IMG/VR virus record: IMGVR_UViG_3300030118_004394
Span: 8,021-38,786 of that record
DNA: 30,766 nucleotides
From: a virus
Reading direction: 5' to 3' (one strand)
Shown here: positions 1 to 5,194 of the stretch, in pieces
Layout: each line of letters opens with the position of its first letter
Position numbering within the stretch: position 1 is the first letter of the stretch
Notes under the pieces: generated by a model
Told to the model about the DNA's origin: nothing
Database searches by the model: none
The model's input: only the letters and a program-made list of their open reading frames with translations
Position numbers and translations under genes: made by a program

Positions 1-95
1 TCTCTAACATTATTTTCAGTAGGTTGTTCAATCTCACCACCATTATCTATGGTGGTGAGATTTGTTTCTCTTATTACATCTAAAATATTAGGCAT
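1..95 (-). CDS. Hypothetical protein, N-terminal fragment (cut by window edge)
   Basis: An ATG at 95-93 overlaps the stop of the upstream gene (88-90) by 8 bases and opens a frame of 31 codons that is still open at the left edge. It begins MPNILDVIRETNLTTI. The tight overlap is the arrangement used throughout this genome, which supports a real start. Against it, a perfect 12-bp hairpin sits inside the frame and the visible piece is too short to recognise. No function is assigned. Confidence 0.4.
   Translation of the reverse strand, partial: MPNILDVIRETNLTTIDNGGEIEQPTENNVR
32..60 (+). terminator. Strong hairpin, possible plus-strand terminator
   Basis: A perfect 12-bp inverted repeat (TCTCACCACCAT at 32-43, ATGGTGGTGAGA at 49-60) encloses a 5-base loop. 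On the plus strand it is followed by a T-rich stretch (TTTGTTTCTCTTATT), as in an intrinsic terminator. On the minus strand no T-run follows. It lies inside the open frame that starts at 95, so it could be an mRNA structure near that gene's start instead. What lies to the left is not visible. Confidence 0.4.
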
Positions 96-528
96 TAGAT
101 TTAACAATTTCAAATTTATATTCTACTGATTTAGTAGGAACTAAACAATCAGCCCAAATTTCTGGATACTTCTCTTTGAGTTTTTTTGTATCAACTCTAC
201 CAGATATTAATATAGGTTGTTTGTTTTCATTCAATAGTCTTGTTCCGTCGCCTTTAACTGCATAAGAACTTTCACGAACTATCTTTGAAATTGTTGTTCC
301 ATTGAAATCACCATAAGTATTAGATGAAATTTTTATTTTAGGAACTTTGGTAAGTTTAACAACAGATGTATTTAACTCATCAAAAATTTCTTGTACCAAA
401 TTTTTATTAGTCGCTAGAACTTTTTGTTTATCTAATACTTCTTGTTTTAGTAAACCATACTTTAAAATAAACTCCTCTTTAAACTTTGTTAAATAAGAGT
501 TTTTAATATTAAGTTTTAATTGTGTCAT
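88..528 (-). CDS. Hypothetical protein (146 aa), operator-headed single gene
   Basis: I place the start at the ATG at 528 (MTQLKLNIKNSYL), which has AGAGAGG five bases upstream. A longer frame to 576 would begin inside the promoter motif. The protein is lysine-rich with a helical N-terminal half and a C-terminal half containing SSNTYGDFNG and GRVDTKKLKEKYPEIWADC. I do not recognise the family. It is the last of three single genes preceded by a GTTAAC promoter and a GC-rich GGGAAAC island, so it looks like an independently transcribed accessory gene. The next frame begins overlapping its stop codon. Confidence 0.72.
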   Translation of the reverse strand: MTQLKLNIKNSYLTKFKEEFILKYGLLKQEVLDKQKVLATNKNLVQEIFDELNTSVVKLTKVPKIKISSNTYGDFNGTTISKIVRESSYAVKGDGTRLLNENKQPILISGRVDTKKLKEKYPEIWADCLVPTKSVEYKFEIVKSNA

Positions 529-547
529 TATTACCTCTCTTTGTTTA

Positions 548-568
548 ATTGTTAACACAATTATATTA
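548..568 (-). promoter_or_regulatory. Promoter with GTTAAC site, copy 1
   Basis: Read on the minus strand, TAATAT (563-568) is followed six bases later by GTTAAC (551-556) and then AAT. An alternative -10, TATAAT, lies at 560-565. No good -35 is seen: the upstream sequence is A/T homopolymer. The spacing matches the copies at 1395 and 1924, which suggests a shared repressor or activator site over the transcription start. Confidence 0.45.
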
Positions 569-615
569 AACCACATTTTTATAATAAAAAAAATAGTTTT
601 TTATTTTTTTTTGGT

Positions 616-710
616 AAGTTTTATCGAGTCCGAGCGCGCCCAGCTCGGAAGTTTATGGAGGTTTAAAAAAAGCCAGACCACGTCGAAACGGGAAACGGGA
701 CGGGGTTTAC
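616..710. repeat. GC-rich GGGAAAC island A
   Basis: A GC-rich block in AT-rich surroundings. It holds a 6-bp stem hairpin (CCGAGC 630-635, GCTCGG 643-648) and, at 685-705, GAAACGGGAAACGGGACGGGG. The last part is nearly identical to island B (1527-1547), including the following TTT. No credible gene is seen. It lies between the 197-aa gene and the promoter of the 146-aa gene. Confidence 0.6.
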
Positions 711-742
711 TGATTATTTAAAAAACAAATGACTAGAAGGCA

Positions 743-768
743 AACTGCTAGGAATAATCCTAGCAGTT
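743..768 (-). terminator. 11-bp stem hairpin after the 197-aa gene
   Basis: A perfect inverted repeat (AACTGCTAGGA at 743-753, TCCTAGCAGTT at 758-768) with a 4-base loop lies 16 bases past the stop codon of the gene at 784-1377. The T-run that follows on the minus strand is weak (TTTGCC, with a longer T-run about 20 bases on), so termination may be inefficient. The position right after a stop codon and before an island fits a terminator. Confidence 0.5.
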
Positions 769-783
769 CAAGGAAGGAACTAA

Positions 784-1377
784 TTAGCAAATCTGAAAAC
801 CTCCAGAGTGTCGTGCAAAGTTAATAAACTCTTTAACATTTTCCTTATCAAATGGATAAGAATCGTCCCAGTTTTTTTGTGCATTGATTTCTTTCCAATG
901 ATTATTATAAGGAAAAGGATAGTCTATTGGTGCAAGGTTTTCACCAGGTCTTAATCTTTCAACCTCCTTTTTAAGATCTGCTAATTTCTGCTCTACTTTT
1001 TTATTATGCTCACTTGCAATTTTTGCATTAGCTTTAGTAGACTTCTCAAGTTCAGCAACATAACCATTTTTAATTAGGTTGCTTAACCTTCGAGCAATAG
1101 CGAGTGCAGTATCTTCATCGAACTCTGTGCCACTATTATTATATAGTCCTTCCATTTGCTCATCAGAAAGTAAGTTATGACATTTAGCATGTATAAGGTT
1201 GGCAAGAGGTCGCCACCACCACACATTATTACGAAAATAATAACCTGGATTTTCTTCTTCAAATTTATTTAAAGCTTTGAAGTAAGCATCTTTATCGTCA
1301 TCTGTTGCTTTATCCCAATCAATCGTTGGTCGTTGGCTTTTTAGGTTAGGGTCTAACCCATATATATCAAAACCCAT
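784..1377 (-). CDS. Conserved hypothetical phage protein, MGFD...YFRNNVWWWRPL type
   Basis: 197 aa starting MGFDIYGLDPN, with AAAGGAG upstream of the ATG. The protein has the look of a small conserved family I have seen in phages and bacteria, without known function: an N-terminal MGFDxYG, a central GYYFRNNVWWWRPLANLI block around residue 50, a Lys/Glu helical linker at roughly 100-145, and a C-terminal FINFARHSGGFQIC. It has its own promoter with a GTTAAC site, and a hairpin follows its stop. I infer an accessory gene under the same control as the genes at 88 and 1643. The family memory is unverified. Confidence 0.82.
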   Translation of the reverse strand: MGFDIYGLDPNLKSQRPTIDWDKATDDDKDAYFKALNKFEEENPGYYFRNNVWWWRPLANLIHAKCHNLLSDEQMEGLYNNSGTEFDEDTALAIARRLSNLIKNGYVAELEKSTKANAKIASEHNKKVEQKLADLKKEVERLRPGENLAPIDYPFPYNNHWKEINAQKNWDDSYPFDKENVKEFINFARHSGGFQIC

Positions 1378-1394
1378 TGGGTTCTCCTTTCTTT

Positions 1395-1437
1395 ATTGTT
1401 AACAATTTAATTATAACAAAATGGAAAACATTTGCAA
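1395..1437 (-). promoter_or_regulatory. Promoter with GTTAAC palindrome, copy 2
   Basis: On the minus strand: TTGCAA (1432-1437), 16 bases, TATAAT (1410-1415), six bases, GTTAAC (1398-1403). Here the site is part of a perfect 12-bp palindrome ATTGTTAACAAT (1395-1406). The palindrome covers the expected transcription start, as an operator would. Confidence 0.55.
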
Positions 1438-1454
1438 GAAATTTTTTTTATGTA

Positions 1455-1550
1455 TTTCCGTCCAGAAAGTTTCCCCGCTGCGCCCGCCGCTAGCTTTTGC
1501 TGCTTAATAAAAAATTAGACGGACCCGAAACGGGAAACGGGAACGGGTTT
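1455..1550. repeat. GC-rich GGGAAAC island B
   Basis: A GC-rich stretch (CGCTGCGCCCGCCGC near 1474-1488) followed at 1527-1547 by GAAACGGGAAACGGGAACGGG and TTTT. The block resembles island A in the repeat part and island C in its CCGCTGCGC part. It lies between a minus-strand gene's 3' end and the next promoter, as islands A and C do. Confidence 0.6.
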
Positions 1551-1734
1551 TCATAGGATGCAGCACATGAGGACCACGAATAACCAAAAGGTCATCCGTG
1601 GATAACAGATAATCATCACCGCCAATGTAAGTAAATATCCCATTAGTGTTTACTAATCTTACTATTACACTTCGGACATTCCGGATCTTCAACTTTAGCG
1701 ACAAGGTCCTCTGTATTATTAAGGGCAACTTCAA
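1504..1734 (-). pseudogene. Possible gene remnant running into island B
   Basis: A minus-strand frame overlaps the 3' end of the 1643-1909 gene and continues through 1550. Its middle part (NTNGIFTYIGGDDYLLST, then DDLLVIRGPHVLHP) looks protein-like. Its last residues (TRSRFPFRVR) are simply the translated GGGAAAC repeat. There is no convincing start codon or ribosome binding site. It may be the tail of a gene whose front was lost, or a chance frame. Confidence 0.22.
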
Positions 1735-1909
1735 TTGTGTGACGAGCTTCTTCTAATGAGGGTGCCGAACTATATATAGCTTGTATTATATTAATGAGAG
1801 CTCCCTTTAATGCGTTTTCCACACCGAGAGATTTTTCTAGATTGCAAAGGTACTGATCTGTTTGATCGTAAGCTTTCTTCATGCCTGAGGCACTTAATTT
1901 TTTTTTCAT
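1643..1909 (-). CDS. Small hypothetical protein with C-terminal CPKC
   Basis: 88 aa starting MKKKLSASGMKKAYDQTD, with AGGAG a few bases before the ATG. It is mostly helical and ends with CPKCNSKISKH, half of a zinc-ribbon-like motif (two cysteines only). A 6-bp stem hairpin (ATTAGT 1642-1647, ACTAAT 1652-1657) overlaps its stop. It has its own strong promoter with a GTTAAC site and is a single-gene unit between islands C and B. I do not recognise the family. The short CxxC tail could bind metal as a dimer or be the remnant of a longer domain. Confidence 0.7.
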   Translation of the reverse strand: MKKKLSASGMKKAYDQTDQYLCNLEKSLGVENALKGALINIIQAIYSSAPSLEEARHTIEVALNNTEDLVAKVEDPECPKCNSKISKH

Positions 1910-1923
1910 TGTATACTCCTGTA

Positions 1924-1967
1924 TTGTTAACAGTTTATATATAACAGCTAATACAGCTAGCTGTCAA
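1924..1967 (-). promoter_or_regulatory. Promoter with GTTAAC site, copy 3
   Basis: On the minus strand a consensus TTGACA (1962-1967) is followed after 18 bases by TATATA (1938-1943), then six bases, then GTTAAC (1926-1931) and AATA. This is the best -35 of the three accessory-gene promoters. GTTAAC again lies over the expected start of transcription. Confidence 0.6.
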
Positions 1968-2300
1968 CCTGTTTTTATGGTCGGTCAAAGGTGCAGATTT
2001 CTGGGCTTTTCTTTACCGAAGGTTTCCCGCTGCGCGCGCTTCGCTGGTTCTGATGGAATGATAAAACCCCAGAAAACTAGGGCTTTCAACGGGAAACGGG
2101 AAACCAGATCAGGGCTGCGCAGGGCCTGGTCGGTGCTGGCAGGATTATAAAAACCCAAGGTTTCTGCGGGTTACGGGAAACGGGACTGCGCTGCAGCGCG
2201 CAGGGCCAGCTGCTGTAGAGCTCTTCTTATACTTGAGTGGGGAGTGCGAAACGGGAAACGGGAAACGGGAAACGGGAGTCCCGGCTCACGGATCTCGAGA
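1968..2300. repeat. GC-rich GGGAAAC island C (long)
   Basis: About 330 bases with several GC-rich blocks (CCCGCTGCGCGCGC near 2027-2040, a GCGCTGCAGCGC palindrome at 2188-2199) and three separate heptamer clusters: 2088-2104, 2173-2185 and 2248-2276. All GGGAAAC units are on the plus strand. Its right part lies inside the nuclease frame. The composition is unlike the rest of the window, which suggests an insertion or a repeat family from another source. Confidence 0.65.
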
Positions 2301-2572
2301 ATTTGGAACTCGGTCTTCAAGAGGGAGTAATGCAAGATAAAAGCTTTACCACCAGATCTGTTTCTTTTTAAGAACCAATTTATTTGATATTTAGATATTC
2401 CATAATTCTTAGCATCATTTGATTTTAATTCTAACCAAAATTCATTGCCGTCCATACAAGCATTAACGTCAGGTATTCCGTTGATTGTAGAGGATTCTAT
2501 TCTAACAAAATGCCAAGTCTTTTGTTTTTTTTGAATCAAGTTAATATGACGCCAAATTTCACTTTCTTTCAT
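2171..2572 (-). CDS. VRR-NUC-like PD-(D/E)XK nuclease with island-encoded C-terminus
   Basis: 133 aa. The core reads GIPDVNACMDGNEFWLELK (residues ~32-50), the PD-x10-ExK signature of small VRR-NUC or resolvase-like phage nucleases that cut branched or replicating DNA. The start overlaps the terS stop by 14 bases, so it is probably co-translated with terS. Native-looking sequence ends around FQILEIRE near residue 95. The remaining ~38 residues (LPFPVSRFPFRTPH, then an Ala/Arg-rich tail) are translated island C repeats. The nuclease core is intact, so it may still be active. Whether a native C-terminus was replaced or just extended cannot be told from one sequence. Confidence 0.8.
   Translation of the reverse strand: MKESEIWRHINLIQKKQKTWHFVRIESSTINGIPDVNACMDGNEFWLELKSNDAKNYGISKYQINWFLKRNRSGGKAFILHYSLLKTEFQILEIREPGLPFPVSRFPFRTPHSSIRRALQQLALRAAAQSRFP
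2253..2276 (+). other. G-quadruplex motif, four GGG runs
   Basis: GGG runs start at 2253, 2260, 2267 and 2274, each separated by AAAC, which meets the usual G3-N(1-7) rule for an intramolecular quadruplex. It lies on the non-coding strand of the nuclease gene, near the end of its native part. Confidence 0.5.
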
Positions 2573-3077
2573 TAACTTGTTTTGGTGTTACATCTATAAT
2601 ATTATCTGCATCTTTTATCTTATTTTCTAACTCTTTAAGTCTCTCTTCTAACTTATCTCTGCTCATTCCCTCCAATGTTGTATGTGCAATTTCTTTCTTA
2701 TCAACAAATTGACCAGCTAATTGACCGGCTCTAAACTCAGCATTTATTGCACCCGTATATTGTCCTTTCATCTCTGCGCCATTTCTTAATCTCTCAAATA
2801 TTTTATAACGACGTAATTTATCCTTCTCATACTTTTCTTGTTCTTCTTGTAGTTTTATCTCAAGATATCTACAAACATGTGGGTTAAGTTTTGGGTTTGT
2901 AAGTCGACTAGCTATGACAGCGATCGATTCATTTGATTGGTCTGTGCTGTACCCTGCTTTTCTTAACGCATCACTTTTCGAAATATTACCCCAATCAGCT
3001 ACTAAACAATCAACAAAAGCTTTTTGTTTTTCTGTTAAATCTTTTACAGTTCTTAAATTTTTTGGTTTTTGCGGCAT
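2559..3077 (-). CDS. terS: Terminase small subunit
   Basis: 172 aa. The N-terminal half LTEKQKAFVDCLVADWGNIS then DALRKAGYS is the classic helix-turn-helix of phage small terminases (residues ~14-50), which bind the packaging site and load the large subunit. The C-terminal half is helical and charged (residues ~75-165), suited to oligomerisation. The ATG at 3077 lies only five bases after a TATAAT box, so the transcript is probably leaderless. Downstream is a nuclease, not a large terminase, so TerL must lie elsewhere. Seven TTCCTA iterons sit just upstream and could be its binding sites. Confidence 0.85.
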   Translation of the reverse strand: MPQKPKNLRTVKDLTEKQKAFVDCLVADWGNISKSDALRKAGYSTDQSNESIAVIASRLTNPKLNPHVCRYLEIKLQEEQEKYEKDKLRRYKIFERLRNGAEMKGQYTGAINAEFRAGQLAGQFVDKKEIAHTTLEGMSRDKLEERLKELENKIKDADNIIDVTPKQVNERK

Positions 3078-3082
3078 AATTT

Positions 3083-3110
3083 ATTATAATGTATTTTCCT
3101 AGAAAGTAAA
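3083..3110 (-). promoter_or_regulatory. Promoter of terS
   Basis: On the minus strand TTTACT (3105-3110), a 16-base spacer and a perfect TATAAT (3083-3088). The start codon begins at 3077, so transcription would start at about the A of the ATG. No ribosome binding site precedes it. Confidence 0.55.
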
Positions 3111-3254
3111 TTTTCAAAAAGAAATTGCAGGGTTTTGTCCATAAGAGTTTTGTTATTTTCCTATTTTTTGGGAAAAATTCCTAGTTTTTTCCTAAAATAT
3201 TTTGCAATATTTCCTAGTTTTCTCTTGTTTTTCCTAGTTTCCTAAAATATTTGC
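3096..3254 (+). repeat. TTCCTA iterons beside terS: candidate ori or packaging site
   Basis: Seven copies of TTCCTA, four of them TTCCTAG, all in one orientation, start at 3096, 3158, 3178, 3189, 3211, 3231 and 3239. Within this, CCTAAAATATTTTGC (3191-3205) recurs as CCTAAAATATTTGC (3241-3254). From base composition fewer than one copy is expected in 160 bases. The region has no gene. Iteron arrays of this kind serve as replication origins or as terminase recognition sites; the sequence alone does not decide between them. Confidence 0.55.
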
Positions 3255-3282
3255 TATGTTTTGAACTTTTTTAAAAAAAAGT

Positions 3283-3311
3283 TTGTAAGGAATGACATTA
3301 TAGGATATATT
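3283..3311 (+). promoter_or_regulatory. Plus-strand promoter for a candidate small RNA
   Basis: TTGTAA (3283-3288), 17 bases, TATATT (3306-3311). The expected start is near 3318, just 13 bases before a terminator hairpin, so the transcript would be about 60 nt. Confidence 0.45.
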
Positions 3312-3317
3312 ATTACT

Positions 3318-3377
3318 TAACCACAATATAGGGGGATTGGTTAGATTTTGTCACAAAAATTAAAATCCCCCTTTTTT
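3318..3377 (+). ncRNA. Candidate ~60-nt structured RNA
   Basis: Inferred from promoter plus terminator with no reading frame between. The predicted RNA has an outer stem GGGGGAUU/AAUCCCCC and an inner stem UUUUG/CAAAA with a UCA loop, then a U-run. It lies between the iteron array and the promoter of the small membrane-protein gene. It could be an antisense or regulatory RNA, or only the end of a longer transcript. Confidence 0.4.
3331..3377 (+). terminator. Rho-independent terminator
   Basis: GGGGGATT (3331-3338) pairs with AATCCCCC (3364-3371), followed at once by TTTTTT (3372-3377). The 25-base interior forms a second small hairpin (TTTTG 3346-3350 with CAAAA 3354-3358). This is the clearest intrinsic terminator in the window. 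Confidence 0.75.
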
Positions 3378-3378
3378 A

Positions 3379-3407
3379 TTGACACTCCAACACATTCAGG
3401 TTATACA
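3379..3407 (+). promoter_or_regulatory. Plus-strand promoter of small membrane-protein gene
   Basis: Consensus TTGACA (3379-3384), 17 bases, TATACA (3402-3407). It abuts the terminator that ends at 3377. Transcription would start near 3414, giving a ~65-base leader that contains a long hairpin. Confidence 0.5.
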
Positions 3408-3415
3408 TACTTAAG

Positions 3416-3465
3416 CGCAAGAGGCTAATATTGTTAACACATGTATACCTTTCCAGCTTCTTGCG
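3416..3465 (+). promoter_or_regulatory. Leader hairpin upstream of small membrane-protein gene
   Basis: CGCAAGAGGCT (3416-3426) pairs with AGCTTCTTGCG (3455-3465), 11 pairs with one G-U. The 28-base loop holds TTGTTAAC (GTTAAC 3433-3438). The stem ends 13 bases before the ATG at 3479, close enough to affect ribosome access. Confidence 0.45.
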
Positions 3466-3478
3466 TTATCCTTACAAT

Positions 3479-3727
3479 ATGTTAATTCTAGAAATCTTAT
3501 GTGCTGCTACTGCTGTAATATCTATTTATATTTATGGCAATCAATCTTGGTATGCACCTTTGTTTGGTTTCTTTTCTCAAATATTTTGGGTTGCCTGGGC
3601 AATATTAGATAATCACTATGCTATGTTGTTTTTGTCAGGTGCAATGATACTAACCCACATTAGAAACTCCAAACAAATGAAAACTATACAAAGGCTGAAA
3701 CAAAAATTGTACTTAAAAAAGTTGTAG
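3479..3727 (+). CDS. Small membrane protein (82 aa)
   Basis: Start chosen at the ATG at 3479. An in-frame TTG at 3431 would begin inside the leader hairpin loop. The protein has three hydrophobic stretches: residues ~2-18, ~24-42 (YAPLFGFFSQIFWVAWAI) and ~47-60, then a basic tail. The WxxP/PLxGFxxQxxW pattern is typical of small phage membrane proteins of unknown role; that link is from memory. No strong ribosome binding site is seen. Its 3' end overlaps the convergent gene at 3684 by 44 bases. It is one of only three plus-strand genes. Confidence 0.6.
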   Translation: MLILEILCAATAVISIYIYGNQSWYAPLFGFFSQIFWVAWAILDNHYAMLFLSGAMILTHIRNSKQMKTIQRLKQKLYLKKL

Positions 3728-4151
3728 GCGTATCTTTTACTTTATTTCTAAACACTGTCAAATCTCTTCGTAATTGTTTTTTATACTTAACATCAGCTTT
3801 CAACATTTTTTTATAAAGCTTATCATAATCAAACCACATGATTTGCCGGTGTGTAAATTTTAATTCATGATTTTTTAAAGCGCGTACGTAACATTCTTGT
3901 ATGTCATCAGGATCTAAATTACCCCAGGCACAAACAACTTCAAAATCTTTTGACCCTTGTAATATCCAGTTGTGAGCAAATATTTTTAATAGTGAAGCTT
4001 TTCTGTCGCTTTGAATTATCATGGAATCTTCTAATGCATTTACTACAACAGCTCTCCATAATTTTTGTTCTGCATCTAATTTTTCTGCATCAAGAATACT
4101 TCTTGCAAATTTTAACCCCATTGTTCTCATTAAATGCGGTGATGTTAACAT
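3684..4151 (-). CDS. Conserved phage hypothetical protein (155 aa)
   Basis: The ATG at 4151 overlaps the upstream stop as TGATG, indicating coupled translation. The central part (LWRAVVVNALEDSM ~32-45, then IFAHNWILQGSKDFEVVCAW and DPDDIQ ~57-85) resembles a family common beside phage replication and packaging genes, where a helical core is followed by an FxxVCxxAxxDP-like motif. Its function is not known to me. The C-terminal half is rich in Lys and Tyr. A start further in (MGLKF, residue 11) is possible. Confidence 0.74.
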   Translation of the reverse strand: MLTSPHLMRTMGLKFARSILDAEKLDAEQKLWRAVVVNALEDSMIIQSDRKASLLKIFAHNWILQGSKDFEVVCAWGNLDPDDIQECYVRALKNHELKFTHRQIMWFDYDKLYKKMLKADVKYKKQLRRDLTVFRNKVKDTPTTFLSTIFVSAFV

Positions 4152-4396
4152 CAGTGTCCATAATCTTTAATTAATTCTTTAAGTAAAACTTTATAAGTAG
4201 CAGCATATAAACGCATCTTTTCACCTTTTAATGATTTATAATGTAAGTAATCCTCTAATACACCATCAATAAAAAACATTTTATCGATAGAACTCATTGA
4301 TTCTAGGTTAATTATAGCTACGTCATCGTTTAACAAGTCTTTCCAATTAATTTTAGTCATAATTTTATCGTAACTATTTCTAATCATCTTGACCAC
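4151..4396 (-). CDS. Hypothetical protein (81 aa)
   Basis: The frame starts with GTG at 4396, inside the end of the upstream gene (17-base overlap). An ATG three codons later (MIRNSYDK) is an equally likely start. It is an acidic to neutral, mostly helical protein with SMSSIDKMFFIDGVLEDYL in the middle. I do not recognise it. Its stop overlaps the next start (TGATG). Confidence 0.62.
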   Translation of the reverse strand: MVKMIRNSYDKIMTKINWKDLLNDDVAIINLESMSSIDKMFFIDGVLEDYLHYKSLKGEKMRLYAATYKVLLKELIKDYGH

Positions 4397-4610
4397 CCTT
4401 AACCACTTTTAACTTTACAATGTTTTGTTTTTTATCATCTGTTTCATAATATGTGTGTAAAAGTTTTTGATACAACTGCTGTGTATAATGAAAATCAGAA
4501 TTTACAGAGATAGCGTAAATAAAATCCATGACCTTTTTAAAGTCTTTTTTTGTAAGATTTTTGCTTAAAAGATCAAATATTTCTTTGTTTTTGTTTAAAT
4601 CACTTAACAT
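4380..4610 (-). CDS. Hypothetical protein (76 aa)
   Basis: Starts MLSDLNKNKEIFDLLSK, with GGAG six bases before the ATG. A short helical lysine-rich protein with a Lys/Val-rich end (NIVKLKVVKGGQDD). No family recognised. First of a three-gene overlapping set (4610 to 3684) in the small-gene operon. Confidence 0.68.
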   Translation of the reverse strand: MLSDLNKNKEIFDLLSKNLTKKDFKKVMDFIYAISVNSDFHYTQQLYQKLLHTYYETDDKKQNIVKLKVVKGGQDD

Positions 4611-4658
4611 AATGCTCCAAACCTCCCCTGGCCATGCCCCGTGATCCGTGTTACTAGA

Positions 4659-4997
4659 TTATTTGTCCTTTTTGTAGATATCTGGATCGTATCCACCTAG
4701 GTTCATTTTTCTTTGGTACTCAATATTCTTACTTTTAAACGTCGGTAACTGACTATCGCAGTTTGGGCACACGAACCTAAGGTTCTCGAGCCTATGATCA
4801 TTTTTTACACCATTTATGTGGTCAAGTACAAGCACTAATTTTTTTTCTTTCCAATCACCTTTATTTTTACAAAAGGCACATTCATATTTTATAAGTTTAT
4901 CTTTTAACACTCTAATTTTAAGACGCGCTCTGTTCGTGTACTTCGAGTCTTTAACAAAAAGCTCTTTTACAGATATACTTGTATATTGGTTTGCCAT
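4659..4997 (-). CDS. HNH endonuclease
   Basis: I place the start at 4997 (MANQYTSISVKELF), preceded by GGAGGA; a frame to 5033 lacks a ribosome site. The 112-aa protein has the HNH layout with paired zinc cysteines: CAFC (~39-42), LVLDHINGVKNDHRLENLR (~56-75, with the catalytic DH and N), then CPNC. Such proteins nick or cut double-stranded DNA, as free-standing homing endonucleases or packaging-linked nucleases in phages. It sits alone among small unrelated genes, away from terS, which favours a free-standing (homing-type) nuclease. Confidence 0.87.
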   Translation of the reverse strand: MANQYTSISVKELFVKDSKYTNRARLKIRVLKDKLIKYECAFCKNKGDWKEKKLVLVLDHINGVKNDHRLENLRFVCPNCDSQLPTFKSKNIEYQRKMNLGGYDPDIYKKDK

Positions 4998-5041
4998 ACC
5001 CCGTCCTCCAATTACAGAATAAGGTATTGACAACTTTGTGT

Positions 5042-5194
5042 CTAGTGTTTGCGGATTTTCTTAAATACAATACTGCAGTAAGGACACATAACTTTGTCAA
5101 CCCCCTCAAGTGATAAGTAAATTAGAGGGTGACCTCCAGAGTCCTCACCTTTGCAACACACTGTTGTTTCGTTAAAAACTTGTATTGTTTTCAT
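5042..5194 (-). CDS. CHCC-type zinc-finger protein (50 aa)
   Basis: A short gene: MKTIQVFNETTVCCKGEDSG continues with GHP, LIYL and CPYC. The spacing C14, H22, C37, C40 with GGHPLIYL matches the zf-CHCC family, known from small bacterial proteins and the NDUFS6/complex I accessory subunit, where it binds one zinc. The ATG overlaps the stop of the upstream DnaJ-type zinc protein (ATGA), so the two are probably translated together. Its role in a phage is unknown. Recognition rests on the motif, which is complete. Confidence 0.78.
   Translation of the reverse strand: MKTIQVFNETTVCCKGEDSGGHPLIYLSLEGVDKVMCPYCSIVFKKIRKH

Noticed and set aside
1881-2150. A plus-strand open frame across the promoter and island C
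   Set aside because: It runs antisense over the 88-aa gene start and its promoter, and half of it is translated GC-rich repeat. No ribosome site and no protein-like pattern.
3402-3475. tRNA-like folding around the 3416-3465 hairpin
   Set aside because: No T-loop (GTTCNANNC), no CCA-adjacent acceptor stem and wrong arm sizes. The hairpin is better explained as an mRNA leader.
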